Shown: piece after piece, positions 25,655 through 34,708 of the stretch
How positions within the stretch are numbered: the stretch's first letter is position 1
Layout of the letters: the number at the start of each line of letters is the position of its first letter
From: Christensenella sp964438705
GTDB taxonomy: Bacteria; Bacillota; Clostridia; Christensenellales; Christensenellaceae
Assembly (NCBI GenBank): GCA_964438705.1
Contig: CAYTKQ010000013.1
Coordinates: forward strand, 1 to 64,000
Direction: 5' to 3'
DNA length: 64,000 bases
Notes under the pieces: generated by a model
The model's database searches: none
Seen by the model: the letters and a program-made list of their open reading frames with translations, nothing else
What the model was told of the DNA's origin: nothing
Position numbers and translations under genes: made by a program

Positions 25655-26413
25655 ATGAAAGCAGTGTTTGGCGGCTTTTTGACCGCATTTTCTATGTATT
25701 CCGCACTCCCCATGCCTCAGCTTGCGTGGGATGCCCGCACGATGAAATACGCGATGGGCTTTTTTCCGCTTGTGGGCGTGCTGATCGGCGCGGTGGCGTG
25801 GCTGTGGATGTGGGTGTGCGGCATTTTTTCCTTAAACGGCATATTATGCGCGGCAGTGGTGACGGCGCTGCCCGTGCTTTTGTCCGGCGGCATCCACATC
25901 GACGGGCTCATCGACACAGGCGACGCGCTCGGCTCGCATCAGAGCATGGAGCGGCGGCTGGAAATCCTCAAGGATTCGCACGCGGGTGCGTTCGGCGTGA
26001 TTTTTTGTGCCATATACCTTCTTCTCACCTTTGGCTTTGCGGCACAGCTGGCGGCCCGTCCGCAGAATATTCTGATCGTTTGCTGCGGATATGTGCTCGC
26101 GCGGGGATTTTCCGCTTTTTGTGTGGTGTCGCTGCGGCTTGCGCGGAACACCGGCCTTGCGCACGCGTTCGCGGACGGCGCGGACAAAAAAGCGGTGCGT
26201 CTCGTCAGCATATTGTGGATCATGCTGGCGATGGCCTGCATGCTCTTATTGAATCCGCTTTGCGGGGCGATCGCTTCACTCCTCTGCTTTGTGTGGTTTC
26301 TACTCTTCCGCCGCCTCTGCTATAAAAAGTTCGGCGGTCTTACGGGCGATCTCGCGGGATTTTTGCTGTGCGTCACCGAATGCATCGTGCTCGCGTGCGC
26401 GGCAATTTTGTGA
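25655..26413 (+). CDS. cobS: Adenosylcobinamide-GDP ribazoletransferase (cobalamin synthase)
   Basis: 252 residues with about six membrane helices. The family signature IHIDGLIDTGDALGSHQSME followed by RRLEILKDSHAGAFGV (about 85-125) holds the metal-binding aspartates that join adenosylcobinamide-GDP with alpha-ribazole in the last step of B12 assembly at the membrane. The ATG at 25655 is preferred over 25646 because GGGATGG fits its spacing. It is alone here, without cobU/cobT/cobC, so the pathway genes must be dispersed. It fits the B12 theme of the window. Confidence 0.92.
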   Translation: MKAVFGGFLTAFSMYSALPMPQLAWDARTMKYAMGFFPLVGVLIGAVAWLWMWVCGIFSLNGILCAAVVTALPVLLSGGIHIDGLIDTGDALGSHQSMERRLEILKDSHAGAFGVIFCAIYLLLTFGFAAQLAARPQNILIVCCGYVLARGFSAFCVVSLRLARNTGLAHAFADGADKKAVRLVSILWIMLAMACMLLLNPLCGAIASLLCFVWFLLFRRLCYKKFGGLTGDLAGFLLCVTECIVLACAAIL

Positions 26414-26450
26414 GTTTTCCATATGCCAAAGCGTTCTTTTTCACAACGAT

Positions 26451-26486
26451 AAAAGGGAGAGCCCGAACAGCTCTCCCTTTGCTTTT
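26451..26486. terminator. Bidirectional terminator between cobS and the helicase gene
   Basis: AAAGGGAGAGC pairs with GCTCTCCCTTT across 7 bases. It separates two converging genes. Confidence 0.9.
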
Positions 26487-26494
26487 TCATACGT

Positions 26495-27613
26495 TCAGCC
26501 CGCTTTTGCTTCTTCCTCGTTCAGCTCCTTGGCAAGCTTGATGTGAAGCTTGCGCTCGAGGTCCTTGATCTTGGAATGCTCGCGCGGCGTGATGAGCGTA
26601 TACGCCCTTCCATCCTTGCCCGCGCGCCCCGTTCTGCCGATGCGGTGCACATAATAATCCGGCTTATCCGGCACATCGTAATTGATGACCAGATCGATTT
26701 TCTCGATATCGATTCCGCGCGCCGCGACATCCGTCGCGATGAGCACCTTTGTCTTTCCTTTGCGGAAGGTATTCATGATGGTGTCGCGTTCCTTTTGCCG
26801 CATGTCCCCGTGCAGGCAGGAGGACGCAAATCCTCTGTCATTGAGCTCCTTTTGCAGCTCCTTCACCTTGCGCTTGGTGTTGCAAAACACAAGCGTTAAG
26901 CGAGGCGCGCATCGTTTGATAATGCCGCACACCGCATTCGATTTCCGCTTCGTTTGCATATAAGCCTGCTTCACCGTCTCCACGGGCTTATTCTGCGCGC
27001 CGACCTCGATGCGCACCGGGTCCTTCTGGAACTGCGTTGCGATCGCGGTCACTTCCTTGTTCATCGTCGCCGAAAACAGCATGGTTTGCCTGTTTTCCGG
27101 CACGGAAGACAAAATTTCCTTCATATCGTCACGGAACCCGTAATCCAGCATTTCATCGGCCTCGTCCATCACCACGGTGCGCACGTTTTTGAGCTTCAGC
27201 ACGTTCCTGCCAATCAAATCCTTCAATCGTCCGGGGGTTCCCACCACGATCTGCGCGCCGCCGCGCAGCGCCTTGATCTGCACGCCTACGGGCTGTCCGC
27301 CGTATACGCTCACCGTCCGCACACCGCGCAGATGCTTCGACAGTTCCGCCGCGACCTTTGCGGTTTGCATGGCAAGCTCACGCGTCGGGCACAGAATGAG
27401 CGCCTGTACCTTTTTGTTCGGCGGAAAAATGTTCTCCATGATGGGAATCATAAACGCCGCAGTTTTTCCGGTTCCCGTCTGTGCCAGACCGATCAGGTCC
27501 TTCTTTTCGAGCAGCGCATCCAGCGCCTGTTCCTGAATGGGTGTGGGCTTTTTGTAGCCGATGCTGCGAAGCGTGCCGTTCATTTCTTTGGATAGTTTTT
27601 CTGAAAAATTCAA
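26495..27613 (-). CDS. DEAD-box ATP-dependent RNA helicase
   Basis: 372 residues, a nearly bare helicase core. In order: Q motif KPTPIQEQALDAL, I AQTGTGKTAAF, Ia PTRELAMQ, Ib TPGRL, II VMDEADEML, III FSATM, IV LVFCNTKRK, V ATDVAARGIDI and VI HRIGRTGRAG. The C-terminal tail after motif VI is only about 45 residues and lacks the RNA-binding extension of DbpA, CsdA or CshA. It probably remodels mRNA or assembling ribosomes. It is transcribed from a promoter 250 bases upstream through a structured leader, reminiscent of cold-induced helicase genes (inference). Confidence 0.93.
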   Translation of the reverse strand: MNFSEKLSKEMNGTLRSIGYKKPTPIQEQALDALLEKKDLIGLAQTGTGKTAAFMIPIMENIFPPNKKVQALILCPTRELAMQTAKVAAELSKHLRGVRTVSVYGGQPVGVQIKALRGGAQIVVGTPGRLKDLIGRNVLKLKNVRTVVMDEADEMLDYGFRDDMKEILSSVPENRQTMLFSATMNKEVTAIATQFQKDPVRIEVGAQNKPVETVKQAYMQTKRKSNAVCGIIKRCAPRLTLVFCNTKRKVKELQKELNDRGFASSCLHGDMRQKERDTIMNTFRKGKTKVLIATDVAARGIDIEKIDLVINYDVPDKPDYYVHRIGRTGRAGKDGRAYTLITPREHSKIKDLERKLHIKLAKELNEEEAKAG

Positions 27614-27862
27614 ATAATACCTCTTTCTTGATCAAGCGACAAAAAAACAAAGACTTTGCCTTTTCAAAGCAAAATCTCGCGATAATCCACTTTGTATGAC
27701 GCAACGAATCAATATTTTCTGATACGCTTGAATGTCCCGTTGTTTGCGGGGTCCACTCTGCTTGCACAGGCTCATTCCTGTGCGGGTGTATCAATAAATA
27801 CCTGCTGTCAGCGTTTTTGTTCCGTCTTTCTGCCAATCCGTTATACTTATAAATACTGTTGC
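27614..27862 (-). other. Long structured leader of the helicase gene
   Basis: About 240 untranslated bases precede the helicase. On the minus strand GCACAGG-AATGAG-CCTGTGC is a stable hairpin, and GCTTTG-AAAAGG-CAAAGTC followed by TTTGTTTTTTT (27637-27670) looks like an intrinsic terminator or attenuator. No open frame with a ribosome site is seen. Confidence 0.55.
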
Positions 27863-27891
27863 AGTATACCACACTTTTCTATTCAATACAA
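27863..27891 (-). promoter_or_regulatory. Promoter of the DEAD-box helicase leader
   Basis: Minus-strand TTGTAT and TATACT with a 17-base spacer. Confidence 0.7.
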
Positions 27892-27899
27892 CACAATCT

Positions 27900-27928
27900 A
27901 AAAAACGCCCTATCACTACACGGGGGCT
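27900..27928 (-). terminator. Terminator after the sigma-factor gene
   Basis: On the minus strand GCCC and GGGC arms enclose a 13-base loop and a run of six T follows. It sits about ten bases after the stop. Confidence 0.6.
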
Positions 27929-27938
27929 GTCTCAGCAA

Positions 27939-28439
27939 TCATTCTTTATGCAAAACAGCCCTTCCTATTTTTTTAATCTCTTGCTTGATTTCTTCCCGCC
28001 ACTTTCGAGCGGTGGAATAACCAATATTCAAAACTGAAGCGATCTCTTTCAACGTCATATGCTGCTGCATGAGCAGCAATAACAAACTGCGTTTTTTCAA
28101 AGGCAGCGAATTTCCATATTGTTTCAAATCGATCTCCCACTCACACAAACTATAATTATTATTGCCGTCTGAAGTATTAAGTGCATCTATGATCTCGACA
28201 AAATTTGGTTCTATCTTTTTCTTCCTGTAATAGTCTATGATCGTATTCATAGCAATGCGAAATATCCATGACTTGAATTTGGTCAACACCAAAAGGCTAT
28301 CGCGATTCGTGATTGCTTTTATTGCGGTCTGCTGCAAAATATCTTCCACATCATTTTTGTTATAGATATGGCAATATACATACTTTGATAATGCAGCAAA
28401 ATTCTCTATCCATTTTTGTTCAAATTGCTCAATCTGCAT
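27939..28439 (-). CDS. ECF-like RNA polymerase sigma factor
   Basis: 166 residues with the two-domain layout of extracytoplasmic-function sigma factors. Region 2 (about 15-80) includes DVEDILQQTAIKAI and FKSWIFRIAMNTIIDYYRKK. Region 4 (about 108-158) has the helix-turn-helix MTLKEIASVLNIGYSTARKW. The base composition is clearly more AT-rich than most neighbours. The gene follows a membrane protein by 15 bases, which is probably its anti-sigma or signal partner, so it may direct transcription after an envelope cue (inference). Confidence 0.82.
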   Translation of the reverse strand: MQIEQFEQKWIENFAALSKYVYCHIYNKNDVEDILQQTAIKAITNRDSLLVLTKFKSWIFRIAMNTIIDYYRKKKIEPNFVEIIDALNTSDGNNNYSLCEWEIDLKQYGNSLPLKKRSLLLLLMQQHMTLKEIASVLNIGYSTARKWREEIKQEIKKIGRAVLHKE

Positions 28440-28454
28440 ATTTGCTTCGCCTTT

Positions 28455-29228
28455 TTATTTTCCGACTATTTCAAACATGTCAATCACACCGCTGATTTGG
28501 CTTTGTGATAAATTCTCTATCGTGATCACAAGCTCAATATCATCAATGAGCGCGCTGCCCTGCAAAGTTTTATCCGTATAAACATAATAGAAATCACCTA
28601 TCTCCGTTGTTTCAATCTGGGCCTTCCCCTGATAATTGTATGATATCGAACCGCCATGGAGTGCGTTGGTTTGTAGGGTAACGATCCGAATATCATCATA
28701 CCGATACACGCATTCCAATATTCCTTCGGCATTCCATTTGCCCATTTCAAACGACCGATCTGCATTCCTCATCCCAACGAAATAGGGTAGGTCCTCACTT
28801 ATACTTGCATAAGAATCATACATTTTGTCACGGTTCATTTCTGAAGCAGATTCATGATCTGACGACGGCGCCGCCGTAATATTTGAAAAATAATTAGGAG
28901 TATATTCTATTACCATTTCCTGTGTGGCCGGGTTGAAAAGCTCTCTAATCCTCCAAATTACTTCAATCGCAAAAGTTCTTGCGCCGGGCACGAAGAAAAA
29001 AATACCGAATAGCATAATAGCAACCCCTGCAATATAAACGAATTTGGCAATAGGTCGTTTGTTTCGTTTCTTTCCCTTGATTGTCGAATAAGATATTGAT
29101 TCACCCTCATCATTCGGAAGATACTCGTACGCGTGCTTCCATTCAATCGAGTCATAATTTTCGTCCCACAATGACTTGCTTGCAGCACTTTGCACTGATT
29201 TAAAAAACTTGCCGTTCATAACCAACAT
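28455..29228 (-). CDS. Single-span membrane protein, probable anti-sigma partner
   Basis: 257 residues: a cytoplasmic part of about 70 residues, one membrane helix (FVYIAGVAIMLFGIFFFV), and a C-terminal extracellular domain of about 160 residues. The late region (GKWNAEGILECVYRYDDIRI, YYVYTDKT, IENLSQSQISGVIDMFEIVG) resembles the DUF4367-type sensor domains found on anti-sigma factors of Clostridia. It is the first gene of the pair with the sigma factor. The start could be 29228 or the ATG at 29219; neither has a strong ribosome site. AT-rich like its partner. Confidence 0.7.
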   Translation of the reverse strand: MLVMNGKFFKSVQSAASKSLWDENYDSIEWKHAYEYLPNDEGESISYSTIKGKKRNKRPIAKFVYIAGVAIMLFGIFFFVPGARTFAIEVIWRIRELFNPATQEMVIEYTPNYFSNITAAPSSDHESASEMNRDKMYDSYASISEDLPYFVGMRNADRSFEMGKWNAEGILECVYRYDDIRIVTLQTNALHGGSISYNYQGKAQIETTEIGDFYYVYTDKTLQGSALIDDIELVITIENLSQSQISGVIDMFEIVGK

Positions 29229-29349
29229 CTCTTTTCACTTTATTTTGTATATATGACGTAAAAGCAATGTGCGATTGCTACTTTTTTCAATTGCTTATTA
29301 CAATTTTCTTGTTTTTCAGCATAACATAAATAGCATTTTTTTTAAAATA

Positions 29350-29389
29350 AAAAAAGGCGCCGCTTCTTGATAAGCGGCACCCCTTTTTC
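29350..29389 (-). terminator. Terminator after the PFOR gene
   Basis: On the minus strand GGGGTGCCGCTT pairs with AAGCGGCGCC, with one bulge, followed by a T-run. It lies 47 bases after the stop codon. Confidence 0.85.
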
Positions 29390-29435
29390 AAGCATAAGTA
29401 TTTCCGTTTTAGAAACGTCCTACGCCGACCTGTAA

Positions 29436-32400
29436 TTATTTTTCTTCTGCAAGGCCTTTGTAGTAAGCGTAACGTTCCTTCGCTTCCTCTTCAGACTTCT
29501 TGAAGAGTTCATCTGCCTGCTCCGGGAAAATCTTCTTCAGCGATTTGTAGCGCGTCTCGCTCATGATGAAGTCCTGGAAGCTCGCCGTAGGCTCTTTGGA
29601 ATCAAGTGTGAACGGATTCTTACCTTCTTCCTTGAGGAGCGGGTTGTAGCGATAAAGCTGCCAGTAGCCCGCGTCCACAGCGCGTTTTTCCTCGTGCTGC
29701 GTCTTGCCCATATCGATGCCGTGGTTGATGCACGGCGCGTAAGCGATGATGAGCGACGGACCCGGATATGCTTCCGCTTCCTGCATGGCCTTCAAAAGCT
29801 GGCCCTGATTTGCGCCCATCGCGACGCTTGCAACATAGACATAGCCATACGTCATCGCGATCGCGCCGAGGTCTTTTTTCTTGACCTTTTTACCGGACGC
29901 CGCGAATTTCGCAATGGAACCGGTGGGCGTCGCCTTGGAAGCCTGACCGCCTGTGTTGGAGTAAACCTCCGTATCCATCACGAGGATATTGACATCCTCG
30001 CCGGACGCAATCACGTGGTCGAGGCCGCCGTAGCCGATGTCGTACGCCCAGCCGTCGCCGCCGAACACCCACACGGATTTCTTGATGAACAGATCCTGCT
30101 GATCGAGAATCGCCTTGCAGGTTTCGCACTTGTCCGCAACCTTCTCGAGCGCCGCCGCGAGATTCGCGGAAGCCGCCTTGGATTCCTCGCCGAGGTCCGC
30201 GACCGCGAGCCACGCCTTCATGGCTTCCACGACCGCCGCATCTTTTTCACCGTCTGCGTCGATCGCTTCTTGTACCTGTGCCTTCAACGCATTGCGGCGC
30301 GCCGTGAACGCGAGGTTCATGCCATAGCCGAATTCCGCGTTGTCTTCAAACAGCGAGTTTGCCCAAGCCGGGCCCTTGCCCTCGTCGTTGACCGTATACG
30401 GGCACGTCGGAGCGCTGCCGCCATAGATGGACGAGCAGCCCGTCGCGTTGCCAATCACCATGCGGTCGCCGTAAAGCTGTGTGACGAGCTTGACATACGG
30501 CGTTTCGCCGCAGCCCGCGCAAGCGCCGGAGAACTCGAACAGCGGTTTTAAATACTGGCTTTCGGGTACGAGGTTCTTCTTTACCTCGATCTTCGGCTCT
30601 GCAAGCGCCGCCGCAAATTCCCAATTTGCCGCCTGCGATTTTTCCATTTCCGCAAAGGGCTTCATGATGAGCGCCTTTTCCTTCGCCGGGCAGACATCCG
30701 CGCAGTTTCCGCAGCCCGTGCAATCGAGCGGGGAAACCTGAATGCGGTAGCTATAGCCGTCTTTGCCGCGCGCCGCCTTTGTTTCATAACCCGCCGGCGC
30801 GTTCTTCATCGCCGCTTCGTCCGCAAGGAACGGGCGGATCGCCGCGTGCGGGCAAACGTACGAGCACTGGTTGCACATGATGCACTTGTCGATCTGCCAT
30901 TCGGGCACATTGACCGCAATGCCGCGTTTTTCATACTTCGTGGTGCCCACCGGCACAAAGCCGCGCGGATCGAACGCGGAAACCGGAAGCTCGTCGCCCT
31001 TCTGGATGAGGATCGGGTGTACCACGTCACGGAAATAATCGTCGTTCGGGATCGCCACGCAAGCAGCGCCGTCGGTCGTGGTCGCCCAGCTTTCCGGGTA
31101 CTTCACTTCCTGCACCGCCATGCCGGCGTCCACAGCCTTGTAGTTCATGTTCACGATCTCGTCGCCCTTCTTGCCGTAGGTCTTCTTGATCGCTTTTTTC
31201 ATATAATCGATGGCATCCGTCTCCGGAATGATGTTCGCGATCTTAAAGAACGCGGACTGCATGACCATGTTGGTCCTGCCGCCGAGGCCGATCTCGCCCG
31301 CGATCTTGATCGCGTCGATGTTGTAGAATTTCAGCTTCTTTTTGGCGATGATGTTCTTCATAACCGCCGGAAGCTCTGTCTCCATTTCCGCGTCGCTCCA
31401 CGGGGAGTTCAGAAGGAACGTGCCGCCCTCCTTGATGCCCTCGAGCACGTCGTAGCGGATGACATAGGACGGATTATGGCACGCCACCATATCCGGCTGC
31501 GTGATGAGGTACGCCGACTGGATGGGCGATTTTCCGAAGCGCAGATGCGAAATGGTGATGCCGCCGGATTTCTTGGAGTCGTAGGAGAAGTATCCCTGCG
31601 CGTACATATCCGTGTGGTCGCCGATGATCTTAATGGAGTTTTTGTTCGCGCCCACCGTTCCGTCGGACCCAAGGCCGTAGAACTTCGCGCTGAACATGCC
31701 CTGCGGGGAAGAATCGATCTCGTCCTTCAATTCAAGGGACGTGTTCGTCACGTCGTCCTTGATGCCCACTGTGAAGTGGTTCTTGGGCGAAGCAGCCTTC
31801 ATGTTGTCGAAAATCGCCTTGACCATCGAAGGCGTATATTCCTTGGAGCCGAGACCATAGCGGCCCGCGAGAACCTTGATGATCCTGCCCGCTTCGAAGA
31901 GCGCGGTCACAACGTCTTCGTAGAGCGGCTCGCCGAGGCTGCCCGGTTCCTTGGTTCTGTCGAGCACCGTCACCGTCTTCGCCGACGCCGGGATCGCGTC
32001 CACAAACGCGCTCGCGTCGAACGGACGATACAGACGGACCTTCACGAGGCCGTATTTTTCACCCTGCGCGTTCAGATAGTTGATCGCTTCTTCCGTCACA
32101 TCGCAACCCGAGCCCATCGCGACAACAACGTGCGTCGCGTCCGGCGCGCCCACGTAATCGAACAGATGATACTGTCTGCCGAACTGCTTCGCGAATTCGT
32201 TCATCGTTTCCTGAACGATCGCGGGGGTAGCCACATAATACTTGTTCGCCGCTTCCCTGTTCTGGAAGTAGATATCCGGGTTTTGCGCAGTACCCTGCTG
32301 ATGCGGATGCTCCGGATTCATGCCCCTTGCGCGGAATTCCGCAATCGCCTTTTTGTCGGCCATCTCCGCGAGCTTGTCGTACTCGAGCATCTCGATCTTG

Positions 32401-32936
32401 GACACCTCATGAGAGGTTCTGAAGCCATCGAAGAAGTGCACAAACGGCACCTTCGCCTTCAGCGTGGAAAGATGCGCGACCGCAGCCATATCCATCGTTT
32501 CCTGCACTGAAGCGGCAGCCAGCATGGCAAAACCGGTCTGGCGCGCAGCCATCACATCGGCATGGTCGCCGAAAATGGAAAGCGCGTGCGCGGCAAGCGC
32601 TCTGGCGGAAACGTGGAACACCGCCGGAAGAAGCTCGCCGGAAATTTTATACATGTTCGGGATCATCAGCAGCAGGCCCTGAGAAGCCGTGAACGTCGAG
32701 GTGAGCGCGCCCGCCGAAAGCGAACCGTGCACCGCGCCCGCAGCACCCGCTTCGGACTGCAGCTCGGAAATCTGCATCGTCTGCCCAAAAATGTTCTTTC
32801 TTCCTGCCGCGGCCCATTCGTCGCAGGACTCCGCCATCGGCGAGGAAGGCGTGATCGGATAAATCGCGCCGACGTCGGAAAATGCATATGCGACGTGTGC
32901 GGCGGCGGTATTCCCGTCAATTGTTTGTTTTGCCAT
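29436..32936 (-). CDS. nifJ: Pyruvate:ferredoxin (flavodoxin) oxidoreductase
   Basis: 1166 residues, the full single-chain homodimeric enzyme. The N-terminal pyrimidine-binding domain starts TIDGNTAAAHVAYAFSDVGA with the pyruvate contact YPITPSSPM. Two [4Fe-4S] ferredoxin motifs follow (CIMCNQCSYVCPHAA and CTGCGNCADVCPAKE), then the ThDP-binding domain with CAGCGETPYVKL, the third cluster cysteines, and GDGWAYDIGYGG (metal and pyrophosphate site). It converts pyruvate and CoA to acetyl-CoA and CO2 and reduces ferredoxin, the central step of anaerobic sugar fermentation. Single gene with strong promoter (32990-33019) and AGGAGG. Confidence 0.97.
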   Translation of the reverse strand: MAKQTIDGNTAAAHVAYAFSDVGAIYPITPSSPMAESCDEWAAAGRKNIFGQTMQISELQSEAGAAGAVHGSLSAGALTSTFTASQGLLLMIPNMYKISGELLPAVFHVSARALAAHALSIFGDHADVMAARQTGFAMLAAASVQETMDMAAVAHLSTLKAKVPFVHFFDGFRTSHEVSKIEMLEYDKLAEMADKKAIAEFRARGMNPEHPHQQGTAQNPDIYFQNREAANKYYVATPAIVQETMNEFAKQFGRQYHLFDYVGAPDATHVVVAMGSGCDVTEEAINYLNAQGEKYGLVKVRLYRPFDASAFVDAIPASAKTVTVLDRTKEPGSLGEPLYEDVVTALFEAGRIIKVLAGRYGLGSKEYTPSMVKAIFDNMKAASPKNHFTVGIKDDVTNTSLELKDEIDSSPQGMFSAKFYGLGSDGTVGANKNSIKIIGDHTDMYAQGYFSYDSKKSGGITISHLRFGKSPIQSAYLITQPDMVACHNPSYVIRYDVLEGIKEGGTFLLNSPWSDAEMETELPAVMKNIIAKKKLKFYNIDAIKIAGEIGLGGRTNMVMQSAFFKIANIIPETDAIDYMKKAIKKTYGKKGDEIVNMNYKAVDAGMAVQEVKYPESWATTTDGAACVAIPNDDYFRDVVHPILIQKGDELPVSAFDPRGFVPVGTTKYEKRGIAVNVPEWQIDKCIMCNQCSYVCPHAAIRPFLADEAAMKNAPAGYETKAARGKDGYSYRIQVSPLDCTGCGNCADVCPAKEKALIMKPFAEMEKSQAANWEFAAALAEPKIEVKKNLVPESQYLKPLFEFSGACAGCGETPYVKLVTQLYGDRMVIGNATGCSSIYGGSAPTCPYTVNDEGKGPAWANSLFEDNAEFGYGMNLAFTARRNALKAQVQEAIDADGEKDAAVVEAMKAWLAVADLGEESKAASANLAAALEKVADKCETCKAILDQQDLFIKKSVWVFGGDGWAYDIGYGGLDHVIASGEDVNILVMDTEVYSNTGGQASKATPTGSIAKFAASGKKVKKKDLGAIAMTYGYVYVASVAMGANQGQLLKAMQEAEAYPGPSLIIAYAPCINHGIDMGKTQHEEKRAVDAGYWQLYRYNPLLKEEGKNPFTLDSKEPTASFQDFIMSETRYKSLKKIFPEQADELFKKSEEEAKERYAYYKGLAEEK

Positions 32937-32989
32937 GTTTCATGACCTCCTAAAATTTATTTCATATGTTAAATACTCGCAACAGTATA

Positions 32990-33019
32990 ATTATAGTATC
33001 CGCGCCACCCAAAAGTCAA
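32990..33019 (-). promoter_or_regulatory. Promoter of the PFOR gene
   Basis: Minus-strand TTGACT and perfect TATAAT with an 18-base spacer, about 50 bases before the start codon. Confidence 0.85.
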
Positions 33020-33110
33020 GGAATACAACCCGATCCCCCGCGCTTTTCCCAATTTTAAGCGCGACGCGCCGCACGCGCCTGTTTTATCCTTATGTACGGA
33101 CAAATTTGCG

Positions 33111-33135
33111 CAAAAAAAGACGGCACTGCCGTCTT
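33111..33135 (-). terminator. Terminator overlapping the stop of the phospholipase C-like gene
   Basis: On the minus strand AAGACGGC-AGT-GCCGTCTT is followed by TTTTT. The stem begins within the stop codon. Confidence 0.88.
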
Positions 33136-34090
33136 AAACTTCCTGCCCCGCGCGCGACGCCTCCGCTGTCGTTTTGCGGGGCTCATGCACCCGCACAAGC
33201 GGCGCTTTTTTGTAGAGCCGCTTGAAGGGCTTGCGCTCCTCCTGCGGGACGATGGGCTTGCCGTGGAATGAAATATTATAAAATTCGCTTTGAAGCTGCG
33301 TGATATCCGCCCGGTCTTCAAAATAGGCCTCCACCAGCGTGATGCGCCTGACTGCAAGCGCGACCGCGTCCGCAAGAAGGCCGAAATAAAAATCATAATC
33401 GTAAAGCCCTTCGTAGGTCTCGATGGGCTGGTAGAGCATGGTCTTCATTTTCAGCTGGGATACGATGTTGTAAAGCCACAGCCTGCGCAAGTCCTTTTTG
33501 GTGGGCTGGGATACGAGGCCGTTATAATATTCATAATATTTACTTGCCTTCGTATAAGGCGCATCGTCCACCTTCAGCCCGGGGAACAGATAGGATATGT
33601 GCTTATAAAACGCGTCGATCTCGCCCGTATCCACAAAAATATCCCGCGCAAACCGCTGCTTGTCGAACGCATACGCATCCACGCCGTCCTTTTTTGCGTA
33701 CAGAATATCGAGCGCGCATTCCAGCGTGTTGTGCGTAGACATCGGCTTGGTTTGCTTGTTGATCCACGGGTGCAGGAGCATATCCAGGCAATAATGCGTG
33801 ATGTAACCAAAAAAATAGCTTTTGAGCACATCGCTGCCCTGCCGTTTGATGTATTCCGCGCTCTCGCAAAAAAAACGCTGCGGGCGGGTGTAGTGAAGCG
33901 CCCATCCCAGCATTTTCTGCTTCGACCCGCACAAAAAAAAGTAAAATTTATACAGCAAAAAGATATCCCCGCCCTGCGAGCCGGAATAATAGGCGTTCAG
34001 GTTCCCGGTGATGAGCCGCCTTGCCTCAGCGTCTTGCAGCCCTTCCAGAATATGATCCGCAGCGATCTTGTGCGTCAGCGTTGTGGGCAT
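33134..34090 (-). CDS. Zinc-dependent phospholipase C-family protein
   Basis: 318 residues with the pattern of the zinc-dependent phospholipase C/S1-P1 nuclease-like fold: an early metal His (TLTHKIAADHIL), the GSQGGDIFLLYKFYFF segment, GYITHYCLDMLLHPWINKQ with two His ligands, and THNTLE. No signal peptide is present, unlike secreted toxins such as alpha-toxin, so it probably acts inside the cell on an unknown phosphoester. Only one base separates it from the tag gene upstream, so the two are cotranscribed. Confidence 0.82.
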   Translation of the reverse strand: MPTTLTHKIAADHILEGLQDAEARRLITGNLNAYYSGSQGGDIFLLYKFYFFLCGSKQKMLGWALHYTRPQRFFCESAEYIKRQGSDVLKSYFFGYITHYCLDMLLHPWINKQTKPMSTHNTLECALDILYAKKDGVDAYAFDKQRFARDIFVDTGEIDAFYKHISYLFPGLKVDDAPYTKASKYYEYYNGLVSQPTKKDLRRLWLYNIVSQLKMKTMLYQPIETYEGLYDYDFYFGLLADAVALAVRRITLVEAYFEDRADITQLQSEFYNISFHGKPIVPQEERKPFKRLYKKAPLVRVHEPRKTTAEASRAGQEV

Positions 34091-34091
34091 C

Positions 34092-34616
34092 TTACATCAA
34101 TTCCATCGCTTCCATACTGGAGGTGTATAAAAAACATCCCGGCTCGTGCGCTTCAAGTATCCCGATGCTCTGCATAAAGGATTCCACCATCGTCGGGCCT
34201 ACAAACACGAAGCCGTACCCCTTGAGGGACGCAAGCATAGCCTTTGTGCGCTTGAAAGAATATACATATTTAAAGAAGCTCCCGTATTCAGCGATCACGC
34301 GCATAACCGCGCGCGCGTTTTCGCGCACCGCAAATATCTTGGCACGGTTGCGGATGATATCCTTGTCGCTCAGCAGGGATTCCAGGTAATCGTCCTTGAG
34401 GCCCGCGCACCGCTCGATGTCAAAGCCAAAAAACGCTCTCCTGAACGCGTCGCGCTTTGCAAGCACCGTCCTCCACGATAGTCCGGCCTGAAAGCTTTCC
34501 AGACAAAGCTTTTCAAACAGCGCCGTATCGCTCGTTTTGATCCTCCCATATTCGTTGTCGTGATACTCCTTGAGCAGCGCGTCCACGACCCAGCCGCACC
34601 GCTTTTTTTGATTCAT
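34092..34616 (-). CDS. tag: DNA-3-methyladenine glycosylase I
   Basis: 174 residues. RCGWVVDALLKEYHDNEYG matches the N-terminus of E. coli Tag, with zinc ligands Cys and His. CLESFQAGLSWRTVLAKRD is the helix-hairpin-helix core holding the catalytic Glu region, and YGFVFVGPTMVESFMQSIG plus AHEPGC provide the closing helix and the other His/Cys zinc ligands. It removes 3-methyladenine from alkylated DNA in base-excision repair. The start at 34616 (MNQKKRCGW) fits the family; longer starts are possible. Confidence 0.93.
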   Translation of the reverse strand: MNQKKRCGWVVDALLKEYHDNEYGRIKTSDTALFEKLCLESFQAGLSWRTVLAKRDAFRRAFFGFDIERCAGLKDDYLESLLSDKDIIRNRAKIFAVRENARAVMRVIAEYGSFFKYVYSFKRTKAMLASLKGYGFVFVGPTMVESFMQSIGILEAHEPGCFLYTSSMEAMELM

Positions 34617-34708
34617 AAACTTTTCCATAAAACATATATTACCACATTTTCCTTCCATTATGGTAAAATTATATTGAATTTACAGAAATTTAAGAAAGGC
34701 ATCTTATC

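Noticed and set aside
30846..32510. 554-codon open frame on the plus strand opposite the PFOR gene
   Set aside because: It mirrors the codon pattern of the minus-strand gene, is Arg/His rich without known motifs, and lacks a ribosome site. It is a shadow frame of a GC-rich gene.
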